64,000 nt of DNA from Ornithinimicrobium laminariae (GTDB lineage Bacteria > Actinomycetota > Actinomycetes > Actinomycetales > Dermatophilaceae): contig NZ_JAHZSU010000002.1 in assembly GCF_019457945.1 (NCBI RefSeq), positions 620,001 to 684,000 on the forward strand, written 5' to 3'. Below are positions 17,538 to 27,300 of the stretch, in pieces. Numbering within the stretch: the stretch's first letter is position 1; every line of letters begins with the position of its first letter. The translations under genes and the position numbers were made by a program. The notes under the pieces are model-generated. The model was not told where the DNA came from. It made no database searches and saw only the letters and a list, made by a program, of their open reading frames with translations.

Positions 17538-18182
17538 CTAAAGGGTTCGCACGTGATCCCAAATGGCATGATCCAACTGAGTCAAAGCAGGAGCCGTCTC
17601 TGGCGAATCCTGGTGCATCTGCTCTTGTGCCGCGACGATCAACTCTCGGGCTTCTTCGCTGGAGACCCTCTTTCGCCCCAAAGTCGCGGCAACCCAGCGG
17701 ACGATCCACCTGTCGGCCTTCACACCGGGCTTCCCCACCAGCATCGTGAAGTACTCCCAGGTGACCTTCCCTAGCCCGTGAACTCTCACGTAGTGCTTCA
17801 TGTACTGCGCATTGTTTTGCGTTAGATCGCTAGCGGTCTCAACACCCGCAGTTCTCAAGTTCTGGGCCGCCTCAATGATGGCGCTTGATTTCGACCGGCC
17901 CGAGGTTCTCTGCGCCCCGAGCAAGCCCGCCAATTCTTCCTGGTCGTAGTCAGCAAGTCGAGACAAGGAGTCTAAAGACCAAACCCCCACATGATCGCGG
18001 TAGCGCGCTACAGCTCCACGAACACCGTTGTGAGGCTGTCCATACTTCGCTCGAATCGTGAGGACAGCATCGATGAGGGCCGCCTCAATTTCGTCCGGCC
18101 AACCGCCCGGGTACTCCTTCAGGGGCTGAGGCAACTCATTGTCGATCGCGGCCACCAAGAGGTCCACCGACTCTTTATCCAT
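17538..18182 (-). CDS. HhH-GPD-like protein, possible DNA glycosylase partner of the C5 methyltransferase
   Basis: I do not recognise a named family for this 214-aa protein. The segment HGLGKVTWEYFTMLVG (residues 135-150), then VKADRWIVRWVAATLG (154-169), follows the helix-hairpin-helix/GPD layout of base-excision glycosylases (GxG...VDTHVxRV). Asp157 is where the catalytic Asp falls. The lyase Lys of endonuclease III is replaced by Val140, so a monofunctional enzyme is expected if it is active. It lies 40 bp downstream of a C5 methyltransferase on the same strand. C5 methylation systems often carry a repair enzyme for deamination-derived T:G mismatches (Vsr, or the glycosylase MIG), a plausible inferred role. 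A purely structural DNA-binding role is the alternative. Confidence 0.6.
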   Translation of the reverse strand: MDKESVDLLVAAIDNELPQPLKEYPGGWPDEIEAALIDAVLTIRAKYGQPHNGVRGAVARYRDHVGVWSLDSLSRLADYDQEELAGLLGAQRTSGRSKSSAIIEAAQNLRTAGVETASDLTQNNAQYMKHYVRVHGLGKVTWEYFTMLVGKPGVKADRWIVRWVAATLGRKRVSSEEARELIVAAQEQMHQDSPETAPALTQLDHAIWDHVRTL

Positions 18183-18222
18183 CTGTCGATGATGACCCAG
18201 GTGTTGGCGAAGCGCTCTCCGG

Positions 18223-19332
18223 CTAACTCCGGCTCAGGGCTGAAGCGACATGTGTCGCCAAGGCAGAAGCCAACGGAATAGGCACAGCATTGCCGATTTG
18301 CTTCGCGATGGCCGTCTTTGATCCCACCCACCGATGGCCGTCCGGGAACCCTTGGATTCTGGCAGCCTCGTGATGCGTCAGGGCACGGTTCTCAGTCGGG
18401 TGAAGGTATCGACCCTTCTCCGGCTTAAAGAATTCGGTGCGGATTGTCACCGATGGCTTGTCCCACGAGAGGCGTCCCATGACGTCGCCGGAACCGGTCT
18501 GATGCCTGCGCCAACACGGTGCCTGCAATTCGTACGGCAAGTCAAAGCGGTTGCCGCCAGCGGGGATCGCCGCAAAGCGGTCAAGCGAGAGCCGCTCATA
18601 GTTTCTTGTTAAATGAAGCTCATCGGTCCGATAGGGACCGCTCATCGTGCGACCGTCGACATCAATGCTCCGCGGGGGCAACTCAGCGTCATCAACAAAC
18701 TCTGGCAGGCCACTCAGCACATCCTTGAGAGTCCTGTGCTGGCTGCGTTTCGTGTTGGGCGCGGGCATGCCCGGAGCGAGCAGGTCCTTGTGGTGCCCGA
18801 TCACAACTGCCCGCTTTCGGAGTTGAGCCGCCCCAAAATCTGCTGCGTTAAGGATTGCCGATTCGATCTCGTAGTCAGTAAGGATTCCGCCAACCTGGGT
18901 TGCGGCTTCCATCAATTGCATCTGAGGCGAATCAAGAAACCGAGTGACGTTTTCCATGACGAAGTACTTTGGCCGTGCCGCAGCAATCGTCAGCGCATAT
19001 TGCTCCCAGAGGCCGTTGCGGATATCGAGCTTGTCCTGACGACCGAGTTGGGAAAAACCTTGACAGGGCGGCCCTCCAATGACGACGTCAGCATGAGGGA
19101 CCGACTCTTCATCAAGCCAGCGCTCTATGGGGCCCGCGTAGACGACGTCACCGTAGTTCTCTCGAAAAGTGGCAGCCGCCGCCGCATCGAATTCAACAGC
19201 TCTCACAACATCGTGGGGTATGTCAGCATCAATCCACCCCTGAGAAAGACCACCGGCACCCGCGAAAAGGTCGAGAGTTCGGATCGGAGCGTCACGGGCA
19301 GCCCGGTAGTTCACTCCAGGCGTTGTCGACAT
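18223..19332 (-). CDS. C5-cytosine DNA methyltransferase (Dcm-like)
   Basis: This 369-aa protein has the ordered C5-MTase motifs: I TLDLFAGAGGLSQGW (19-33), IV VVIGGPPCQGFSQLG with catalytic Cys90, VI FVMENVTRF (near 127), VIII QLRKRAVVIG, IX/target region with PSVTIRT, AARIQGFPD and X KQIGNAVP. It makes 5-methylcytosine in an unknown site. It faces away from the restriction/defence operon across a 115- to 133-bp divergent gap containing a perfect palindrome. In MutL/Z1 systems a C5 methylase commonly marks self DNA. Its length shows a compact target-recognition domain. Confidence 0.95.
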   Translation of the reverse strand: MSTTPGVNYRAARDAPIRTLDLFAGAGGLSQGWIDADIPHDVVRAVEFDAAAAATFRENYGDVVYAGPIERWLDEESVPHADVVIGGPPCQGFSQLGRQDKLDIRNGLWEQYALTIAAARPKYFVMENVTRFLDSPQMQLMEAATQVGGILTDYEIESAILNAADFGAAQLRKRAVVIGHHKDLLAPGMPAPNTKRSQHRTLKDVLSGLPEFVDDAELPPRSIDVDGRTMSGPYRTDELHLTRNYERLSLDRFAAIPAGGNRFDLPYELQAPCWRRHQTGSGDVMGRLSWDKPSVTIRTEFFKPEKGRYLHPTENRALTHHEAARIQGFPDGHRWVGSKTAIAKQIGNAVPIPLASALATHVASALSRS

Positions 19333-19403
19333 ATCTGAAGACTAGAACCTTCGACTCGAGGCACCCAACTGGCACGCCGGCAAGCCTAAAGGCAGCATCA
19401 AAG

Positions 19404-19421
19404 CCTTACCCTGCAGTAAGG
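19404..19421. promoter_or_regulatory. perfect palindrome in the methyltransferase/defence-operon divergent promoter
   Basis: CCTTAC-CCTGCA-GTAAGG is an inverted repeat with 6-bp perfect arms and a 6-bp centre, placed about 72 bp from the methyltransferase start and 45-62 bp from the first operon gene. It could be an operator for coordinated control of methylase and restriction genes. No dedicated C-protein gene is seen, so the first operon product is one candidate binder (inference). Confidence 0.5.
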
Positions 19422-19456
19422 TCATTGAATTTCGCACTACGCAATACTTGCAGGGG

Positions 19457-19465
19457 TTATCCACA
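19457..19465 (+). promoter_or_regulatory. single perfect DnaA-box match
   Basis: TTATCCACA matches the consensus DnaA box exactly and abuts the preferred TTG start of the first operon gene. It is a lone box with no cluster around it, so it is not an origin. It may be chance or a DnaA-responsive control site. Confidence 0.3.
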
Positions 19466-21436
19466 TTGAGCCAACACACCGACTATGACGCGCTCAGCAA
19501 AATCACGCTCGGCACGACTTTCCCAGTTTTGGTCGCGAGGAGCGGCCTCCCCATCGACGTGCTACTCCCCGACGTCGAGACTGGCCCGTCGTATGCAGGC
19601 GCTCGCCGGGCAATCTCTCGTGGCGGCTTGCGTACTCTGGGCGACCTCGCGGCACAAACCTGGGGGGACCTGCGAGACCTTCCCTATGTCGGGACTGGGG
19701 CACTCGCAGAGATCGAGTCTCTTTGTGGCGCAGCCCAGCGCAGAGACGACGTGAAGCCGTTGGACGTCGAGCCCGAAGGCGCCGACGCATACGGTCCCCT
19801 TACCCAGTCCACCTCGCCCAATCCAATCCCCGAAGTGATCTTCGATCCCATCTCAGTCCTTACCCACTGGGGTGCCGCTGTTGCGGGTGCCACAACATGG
19901 CGCGAGGTTGCGGCCGCGCTCGATGCTCAGGCAATCCCCCCCGACGTGCTTGAGGCGCTGGAGAATATCGGCACGGCGAGCACGGGTGCGAATCCGCAAT
20001 CTGCGGGCGCGATCCTGCGCGAGTGGGTCGATGAGTTGGGCGCCCGCGATAGCGACATCTTGCGGCAGCGCGTGATCACCCGATCTGCCACCTTGGATGA
20101 CATTGGCACAAGGCACGACGTCACTCGTGAACGCATCCGCCAACTTGAGTCCCACCTCAAGGATCGCCTGGGCAGCCTGCTGGATTCTGAGAAGGCCTGG
20201 CACCCCGTTCGCTGGTCCGTATTCGACCTAAAGGGGCGTGTCGGCTCCTGCGCCCCGATCAGCTCGATCAATGATCTGGACCTCTGCGCTATCGAAGACC
20301 AACTCCTGCTCCACCTGGCGGGTCTTACGACGAAGGACTTCACCAACACGGTGAATCGTGGCGGCTTCGTCGTGCCCGAGAGCGATGGGCTAGCCGCGGA
20401 GCCCGACGGGGTCATCATTGACATGACAAAACTAGAGGCCGCCGCTGAAGACATCGGTGTCCTGAGTGAGTATTTATCACACCTGCTCACCCTCCTCCCG
20501 GTCCGGGAGATCGAGGGTTCTTATGTCTTGTGGCCCAAAAATATGGTCCAGCGCAGCATCGCCCACCTGGCGGCCAGGCAGGAGCCAATGGGATCCGAGG
20601 AACTCTTTGCCAGTTCCGGCGGCACGAGTCACCGTGCCTGGCGAAATCGTGTGCTCGAAGCCCCGGAAATCCACCGAATCTCCCGCAACCAGTTCGCGCT
20701 GCGCAGTTGGGGTCTCGCGGAGTATTCGTCGGTGGTCAGCAATATGCTGCAACTCATCGATGTCTCCCCAACGGGGTCGCTGTGGCTTCGGGATCTCACG
20801 GAAAGTCTCGAGCGCGACTTTCAGATCAGTCCCATGACCACCCAGGCTTATTCAGTTGCCCCAGCCTTCGTCGTCAACGATGGACTGATTTGGCGTAGGT
20901 CGAGCAGTGAGCCGTATGCGGTGCCCTCCGACATCTCTCACGCTAGGGGTGTCTTTCGCACTGGCTCCCAAAGCGCTAGCTGGTTGTTGCCTGTTGACGG
21001 TGAGTTGGCCCGCGGAAGTGGGCGCCCGGCCCCGCAAGAACTTGCCCATCTCCTACGATTTGGGCCCGGCGAATCAGTGTCCTTTGAAGGGAACCGTGGT
21101 CGAGTGCGATTGAACTGGAATGAACGAAGCCATATGGGGCCGACTGGCAGTTCGCTGCGGCCATTGATGCAGGCGCTAGAAGCCACCATTGGGGACCACA
21201 TTCGCCTAGATTTCGACCGTCTGGCCAACCGCGTGACCGCTGAGCGAGTCATTGGCACGGACGAAACAACTCCGCTCCACGACCTTTGCGCCGCGACCGG
21301 GCTTTCCCTGGAACCCGCAACTGAGGCCAGGCTGGCCATTGCCGATGCCATCGGCTCTGACCGGGATAGCGTGGTGAACACACTTCGGTATCGCGGAGAC
21401 GACATGGTCGCCGACCTGCTCGCAGCATTGGGTTAG
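19466..21436 (+). CDS. transcription-factor-like protein: RNAP alpha-CTD-like + sigma region 4-like + winged helix
   Basis: I prefer the TTG at 19466, with AGGGG 9 nt upstream, giving 656 aa; a TTG at 19448 is also possible. Numbering from 19448: residues 58-92 (GLRTLGDLAAQTWGDLRDLPYVG and onward) match the alpha-CTD pattern of RNA polymerase. Residues 210-241 (ATLDDIGTRHDVTRERIRQLE) match sigma-70 region 4. Residues about 365-420 (QEPMGSEELFASSGG, then RISRNQFALRSWG) resemble the HARE-type winged helix often fused to sigma-like proteins. The C-terminal 220 residues are unassigned. I know no catalytic motif in it. As first gene of the operon it may regulate the system, read promoter state, or sense takeover of host RNA polymerase by a phage. 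These roles are inference. Confidence 0.72.
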   Translation: MSQHTDYDALSKITLGTTFPVLVARSGLPIDVLLPDVETGPSYAGARRAISRGGLRTLGDLAAQTWGDLRDLPYVGTGALAEIESLCGAAQRRDDVKPLDVEPEGADAYGPLTQSTSPNPIPEVIFDPISVLTHWGAAVAGATTWREVAAALDAQAIPPDVLEALENIGTASTGANPQSAGAILREWVDELGARDSDILRQRVITRSATLDDIGTRHDVTRERIRQLESHLKDRLGSLLDSEKAWHPVRWSVFDLKGRVGSCAPISSINDLDLCAIEDQLLLHLAGLTTKDFTNTVNRGGFVVPESDGLAAEPDGVIIDMTKLEAAAEDIGVLSEYLSHLLTLLPVREIEGSYVLWPKNMVQRSIAHLAARQEPMGSEELFASSGGTSHRAWRNRVLEAPEIHRISRNQFALRSWGLAEYSSVVSNMLQLIDVSPTGSLWLRDLTESLERDFQISPMTTQAYSVAPAFVVNDGLIWRRSSSEPYAVPSDISHARGVFRTGSQSASWLLPVDGELARGSGRPAPQELAHLLRFGPGESVSFEGNRGRVRLNWNERSHMGPTGSSLRPLMQALEATIGDHIRLDFDRLANRVTAERVIGTDETTPLHDLCAATGLSLEPATEARLAIADAIGSDRDSVVNTLRYRGDDMVADLLAALG

Positions 21437-21489
21437 TCACACCGCCCTGGTAAGAATGCACACGCCCCCAACGCAAGGAGCCCAAGCAA

Positions 21490-24324
21490 GTGACGAAGCG
21501 CAAGATGATCGAGGTCTCGCTGCCGCTGGAGCAGATCAACAAGCAGTCGGCCCGCGAAAAGTCGATCCGGCACGGTCACCCCAGCACACTGCACCTGTGG
21601 TGGGCTCGACGGCCGTTGGCTGCAGCCCGGGCGGTCCTGTTTTCACAATTGGTTGACGACCCATCGAGCTTCGAGGACGACTACCGTGCTGAAGGTATTG
21701 CCCAGCAACTTGACGGTGAAGCCCTGGAAGAGTTCGTCACCAAGCGCATCACCACCGAACGAGCAAGACTGCACAACCTACTTGCTCGGCTTGTCGATTG
21801 GAACAATCTCGACGACGAAACGCTTATGCAGCAGGCGCGAGACGAAATCCTCCGCTCGACCGATGGCAACCCGCCACCTATCCTCGATCCTTTTGCTGGG
21901 GGCGGCGCCATCCCACTCGAGGCGCAACGGCTAGGGCTGGAAGCACATGCCAGCGACTTGAATCCTGTCGCCGTGTTGATCAACAAGGCACTTATCGAGA
22001 TTCCCCCAAAATTCGCTGGTCAATCGCCAGTTTCTGCCGAAGCAGACCGGCAACTTGGCTCGTGGCCCAAAGCAACCGGTCTGGCCGAAGACGTTCGGCG
22101 CTATGGCGCGTGGATGCGAGACGAGGCTGAAGCTCGAATCGGCCATCTCTATCCCAAGGCCACTTTGCCCACGGGCGAAGACGCCGACGTCATCGCGTGG
22201 ATTTGGGCACGAACCGTTACCTGCCCCAACCCCGCATGTGGCATCGAAGTGCCGCTGGTGCGGTCGTGGTGGCTTGGCAAGAAAAAGGGCAAAGAGGCGT
22301 ATGTCGTGCCAGCCGTTCACGATGGCCGCGTCAGTTTCTCAATTGGCCACGATCTGAAAGCCGCGCCAACAGAGAAAACAGATGGGACGGTTGGCAGGAC
22401 GGGGGCGACCTGTCTTGCCTGCCATGGCGCCGTGGAGCTGAAGTACATTCGCGCCGAAGGCCAGCGCAGCGAGATCGGCGCTGAACTCATGGCGGTCGTA
22501 GCGGACGGAAGGGGACGCCGAGAATATGTCTCTCCCACCGCAAACCACCGAATCGCTGCAGACCTCGACCGCCCCTCATCTACGCCAGCCTCAGATTTAC
22601 CCGGTAAGGCACTCGGTTTCCGCGTGCAGGCGTACGGCATGAAAGGTCATGCCGATCTCTTCACCAACCGGCAGTTGACTGCGCTCACGACGTTTAGTGA
22701 CCTCGTGGGCGAAGCACGCGAGAAGGTGCTTGCTGATGCGACTGCGGCGGGGACCCCCGTCGGCGATCGACTCGAAGCTGGTGGCACCGGAGCGGCCGCC
22801 TACGCCGATGCCGTGGCCACATACCTCGGCCTTGTCGTCAGCCGCCTGACCGACTACCAATCATCGATCACCACATGGGCCAGCAACCCTCAGATGGAGA
22901 TACTCAGAAACGTCTTCGCGCGCCAAGCTATCCCCATGGCGTGGGATTTCGCCGAAGGGAACCCCTTTGGCCCGTCTTCTGGAACGCTAGACATCATGCT
23001 CGCAGCGGTCACTCGAGCGGTTTCAAAGTTGCCAGCGCACTCCAACAGCGCCGCCATCCAAGCAGACGCCGCGACCTTGGACTATTCGAACGTTCTAGTG
23101 GCTACTGACCCGCCCTACTACGACAATATCGGCTACTCAGATCTGTCCGACTTCTTCTACGTCTGGCTCCGACGCTCATTGAAAAGGGTCCACCCTTCAT
23201 TGCTGAGCACCATGCTGGTCCCCAAGGCAGAAGAGTTGGTAGCCAACCCATACCGGCACGGCGGTAAGGAGGGAGCCCGCGACTTTTTCGAAGACGGTTT
23301 TCAGCAAGTCTTCGCCCGTGCCCGCGAGCACGCCCTCAACGACTTCCCCATCACTGTCTTCTATGCCTTCAAACAGGCCGAGACCGACGCTGGCGGCACA
23401 GCATCCACAGGTTGGGAAACCCTGCTTGAAGGGATGATTCGCAATGGCTGGACCATGACAGCAACCTGGCCGATGCGCTCCGAGCGGACTGGCCGGATGA
23501 TTTCTATCGGCACCAACGCTCTGGCCTCATCTATCGTGCTGGCTCTACGGCCTCGGCCAGACGATGCGCTCATCACCGACCGCCGAGGCTACATCGAAGT
23601 GCTACGCGACGAGCTGCCGGACAAACTTCGCGAGCTGCAACAGGGAGCTATTGCTCCGGTCGACCTCGCCCAGGCCGCCATCGGCCCTGGTATCGGGGTG
23701 TTCTCACGGTATTCGCGAGTTGTTGAGCCTGATGGCTCAGCCGTCAGCGTGCGCGAAGCTCTGCGCCTCATTAACGGGGTCCTCGCAGAGGTTCTATCCG
23801 AGCAAGAAGGCGACTTCGACACCGACACTCGCTGGTGCATCAAGTGGTTTGAAACCCACGGATTCAACACGGCCGACTACGGCGATGCCGAAACTTTGGC
23901 ATCCGCACACAACACGTCAGTGCGTGGGCTGGGTCGCTCAAGAGCCGTTCACGCCGCAGCTGGCGAGGTGCGACTCGTGCGTCCTGATGACTTGCCTACC
24001 GGCTATCAGCCCAAGGCTGATGACCATATTTCTCTGTGGGAAGTGGCCCTTAACCTCGCCCAAGCCTTGAGTGCATCAGGTCTTGATGAAGCCGCCCGCA
24101 TCTTGCTGGACTCCAAGGACCGTGTTGAGACGGAGTCGCTTAAGGAACTGGCCTACCTGCTCTTCTCCCTTTGCGAGCGTCGCAAGATGACCAAGGAGGC
24201 TGGCTTGTTCAACATGCTAGTGACCTCGTGGCCCGAAGTGACTGCTGCCGCCAAGATGCGAGCCGGCTTAGCGACTCCTACTGTGCAAGAAGGATTCGAC
24301 TTCAACGATGACCTAGAGAGCTGA
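21490..24324 (+). CDS. DUF1156 DNA adenine methylase, anti-phage associated
   Basis: This 944-aa protein starts at a GTG with AAGGAG 9 nt upstream. The DUF1156 N-terminus is clear (IEVSLPLEQINKQSAREKS, then HLWWARRPLAAARAVLF). AdoMet motif I appears as ILDPFAGGGAIPLEA (near residue 133). A zinc-ribbon-like pair lies in between (CPNPACG and CLAC). The amino-methyltransferase motif IV is DPPYYDNIGYSDLSD near residue 540. The order predicts N6-adenine (or N4-cytosine) methylation. DUF1156 methylases occur next to DUF499 ATPases in Hma-type defence loci, exactly as here. It would provide a second, non-C5 self mark or modify DNA conditionally. Confidence 0.9.
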   Translation: MTKRKMIEVSLPLEQINKQSAREKSIRHGHPSTLHLWWARRPLAAARAVLFSQLVDDPSSFEDDYRAEGIAQQLDGEALEEFVTKRITTERARLHNLLARLVDWNNLDDETLMQQARDEILRSTDGNPPPILDPFAGGGAIPLEAQRLGLEAHASDLNPVAVLINKALIEIPPKFAGQSPVSAEADRQLGSWPKATGLAEDVRRYGAWMRDEAEARIGHLYPKATLPTGEDADVIAWIWARTVTCPNPACGIEVPLVRSWWLGKKKGKEAYVVPAVHDGRVSFSIGHDLKAAPTEKTDGTVGRTGATCLACHGAVELKYIRAEGQRSEIGAELMAVVADGRGRREYVSPTANHRIAADLDRPSSTPASDLPGKALGFRVQAYGMKGHADLFTNRQLTALTTFSDLVGEAREKVLADATAAGTPVGDRLEAGGTGAAAYADAVATYLGLVVSRLTDYQSSITTWASNPQMEILRNVFARQAIPMAWDFAEGNPFGPSSGTLDIMLAAVTRAVSKLPAHSNSAAIQADAATLDYSNVLVATDPPYYDNIGYSDLSDFFYVWLRRSLKRVHPSLLSTMLVPKAEELVANPYRHGGKEGARDFFEDGFQQVFARAREHALNDFPITVFYAFKQAETDAGGTASTGWETLLEGMIRNGWTMTATWPMRSERTGRMISIGTNALASSIVLALRPRPDDALITDRRGYIEVLRDELPDKLRELQQGAIAPVDLAQAAIGPGIGVFSRYSRVVEPDGSAVSVREALRLINGVLAEVLSEQEGDFDTDTRWCIKWFETHGFNTADYGDAETLASAHNTSVRGLGRSRAVHAAAGEVRLVRPDDLPTGYQPKADDHISLWEVALNLAQALSASGLDEAARILLDSKDRVETESLKELAYLLFSLCERRKMTKEAGLFNMLVTSWPEVTAAAKMRAGLATPTVQEGFDFNDDLES

Positions 24325-24332
24325 GGCGCCGT

Positions 24333-27300
24333 ATGGCTCTAAGCAATCGCGACCGGATCGACCGTGCCCTGCAGACTGCGTCTGCGGCATTGGATCCCTT
24401 CATCAGCCAGCATCTTGCTCAACACATCCCGGCTGGGCACGACTGGACGGCAGTCCTGCGGGCAAAGGACGAGCTTGCCCACGGCCCGTCCGATCGGTCC
24501 TATTCGCGAAACGACATCCAGGCTCAGCTGCGAATCCTCACCGAGCGGCTCGGGTCCCTTGCTTTCCCCTTCAACGAGAAGCTGTCTCGCGCAGAATCGA
24601 ATCTGGCGAGTGAATTGAGAGATGTTCGCTCGTCGTGGGCTCATGGCGGCTCCTTCTCCTTTGACGACACCTACCGCGCGCTAGACACTGTCGAACGCTT
24701 GCTCCGTGCGATCGGAGCTGGCCCACAAGCGGACACGGTCAAAACTCAACGAGCCGAGCTGCAGCGGACCAACGTCGAGGCTCAAACCCGGCGAGATGTT
24801 CGTGACTCCGGGGTTATCACCGGCCTCGGTGACACCGAACTTCGTCCCTGGCGAGACGTCATCGCACCACACGACGATGTCCTCAGCGGGCGATTCACCG
24901 AGTCAGAGTTCGCCGCCAACTTGCACACCGTCGCGCACACAGACGGCCACGGTTCACCTGAATACGACGAACCTGTTGAGTTCTTCCACCGCACCTTCCT
25001 CACTGAAGGGTTGCAGGACCTGCTGGGCCAAGCAGCTCGCCGGGTCGGTGGCGATATGGGGGCTTCCCCGGTGATCAACCTGCAGACAACCTTTGGTGGT
25101 GGCAAAACCCACTCCATGCTGGCCGTCTGGCATCTTTTCTCTGGCACGCCGATAGTTGACCTTCCCCAAGGGATGCAGGAACTGTGGCAGGAGAGCGGTG
25201 CGAGTCTGCCACCGGGCGGTGTGCGTCGGGTGGCCGTCGTTGGCAACGAGATGGCCCCCAACGAGGTCACCGTCAAGCCTGATGGCACGAAGGTCCACAC
25301 GATCTGGGGTGAAATCGCCTGGCAACTCGGTGGGGCCGAGGCCTACGCCTCGGTTGCTGAGTCAGACCGCAAGGGGACCTCTCCGGGCCAAGTGCTGCGT
25401 CAGTTGCTCCGCGACCATTCCCCATGCGTGATCCTCATTGATGAGTGGGTGGCCTATGCCCGGCAACTCCGCAGTGATCAGACCGCACTAGGCGGCACGT
25501 TCGACGCGCAGTTCTCCTTCGCCCAGGCTCTGACCGAGGCAGTGAGCGCGACACCCGGGGCCCTCTTGCTTGTCAGCATTCCCGCTAGTGACGCTCGCAT
25601 CGACGAGGACGGCAAACTTGCCCCCATCAAGTCTTCACAACTGGAAACAGGGGGAGTTGACGGGCTGGAAGCGCTACAGCGTCTCGAGCACGTTGTGAGC
25701 CGTGTCGCTCACCAGTGGCAACCGGCCTCCGCGCAAGAGTCCTTCGAAATCGTGCGTCGCCGACTCTTCGAAGAGCCCAGCGGTGACGGGCTCAGGCAAA
25801 TCGCCGCAACGGCTCGCCGCTTCTCTTCTTTCTATCAACAGCACACGGGCGAGTTTCCTGCCGGAACCACGGACCTGGCCTACGAAGCTAAGTTGCGCGC
25901 TGCATACCCCATTCACCCAGAGTTGTTTGATCGACTCTATGAAGACTGGTCCACGCTGGAGCGCTTCCAGCGGACTCGTGGGGTCCTGCGCTTGATGAGC
26001 ACTGTGGTTCGTGAACTGCACCGGGCCAAGGACGAGTCACCACTGATCATGCCCGGCTCAGTTCCGCTGTCGGAGCCGGCTGTTGTGGGTGAGTTGATTC
26101 AATACGTCGACTCTTCTTGGCGACCCATCATTGACACCGACATTGATGGGCAAGAAAGTGTCGCCCGCCGGGTTGACAACGAACGGCCGCTGTTTGGCAA
26201 GCGTGGGCTCTCGAGACGGATCTCGCGCTCCACTTTCCTTGCTTCAGCCGCAACGCTCGGCAGCGCCCACAAGGGCAGCGAGCGCAAAGAAGTCTTCCTG
26301 GGAGTCGCGATGCCCGGGGACACCGTTGGAAACTTTGGGTCATCACTTCAAATGTTGGCTGACCGATCTGCGCACCTCTTTAATGACGGTGACCGCTACT
26401 GGTATGACCTGCAGCCATCACTCAACCGGCTCGTAGCTGAGCGAGCCAGCCAACTCTCCGACGACGATGTCGAAGCCGAGATTGTCCGCCGGCTGAACCG
26501 CGCAGCGAAGGCAACCGCGGGTGACTTCGCGGCCGTGATCGTGGCACCCACCGAGACCGCCGAAGTCCCCGAGGCTGAGTCGGCTCGGCTGGTCCTTCTC
26601 GGTCCCAGGCACCAGCACAAAGCCAAATCAACTGATAGCCGCGCATTAAAATGGGCGGCAGATCTCTTCGCTCATCGGGCCAGCGGGAATCGAGACCGAC
26701 GCAACACACTCGTTGCTCTGGCTCCCGATGCGGGCCGGTATGCCGAGTTGGAATCGGCAGTGCGCCAGTATCTCGGGTGGAATGGGATCTACGCTGATCG
26801 CGACGATCGTGATTTCACCCAATCCAACCTGAAGCTAATCGAGCGCAAGGTTGATGAAAACAACAAAACTGCAGATCAGCGGGTCCAAACCGCATGGATC
26901 TGGGGACTGCACCCTCGCTCAACAGGAGCAGCTCCGTTCACAGTCAGCGCTCTCAAGGTAGAAGGAGACGGGGGGCTCGCGGCCAGAACCGGTCGCAGGT
27001 TCGTTAAAGAAGATCTCCTTAGGGTGCAGATCGCCCCAACCACGATCCATATGGATCTGACTCAGCGTCTCGTGAAGGTCTGGAATAACGGCCGCGTACG
27101 CGTAGGTGACCTGTGGGACTACTACACGAGGTATCCATACATGCCCAGGCTGCGGGATCGCGCTGTGCTGATGGATGCGGTCCAGTCATCAAACAGTGCT
27201 CTCGCTTGGGAACATCAAGGTTTCGCGCTTGCTACCGGCTACGACGAGTCGACCGGTGAGTTCTTAGGGCTTGCGCTGCCAAACGAAGACCTTTTCGCGA

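Noticed and set aside
19457-19465. single DnaA box as part of a replication origin
   Set aside because: It is only one box, with no AT-rich stretch, dnaA or dnaN. It is listed only as a possible regulatory site.
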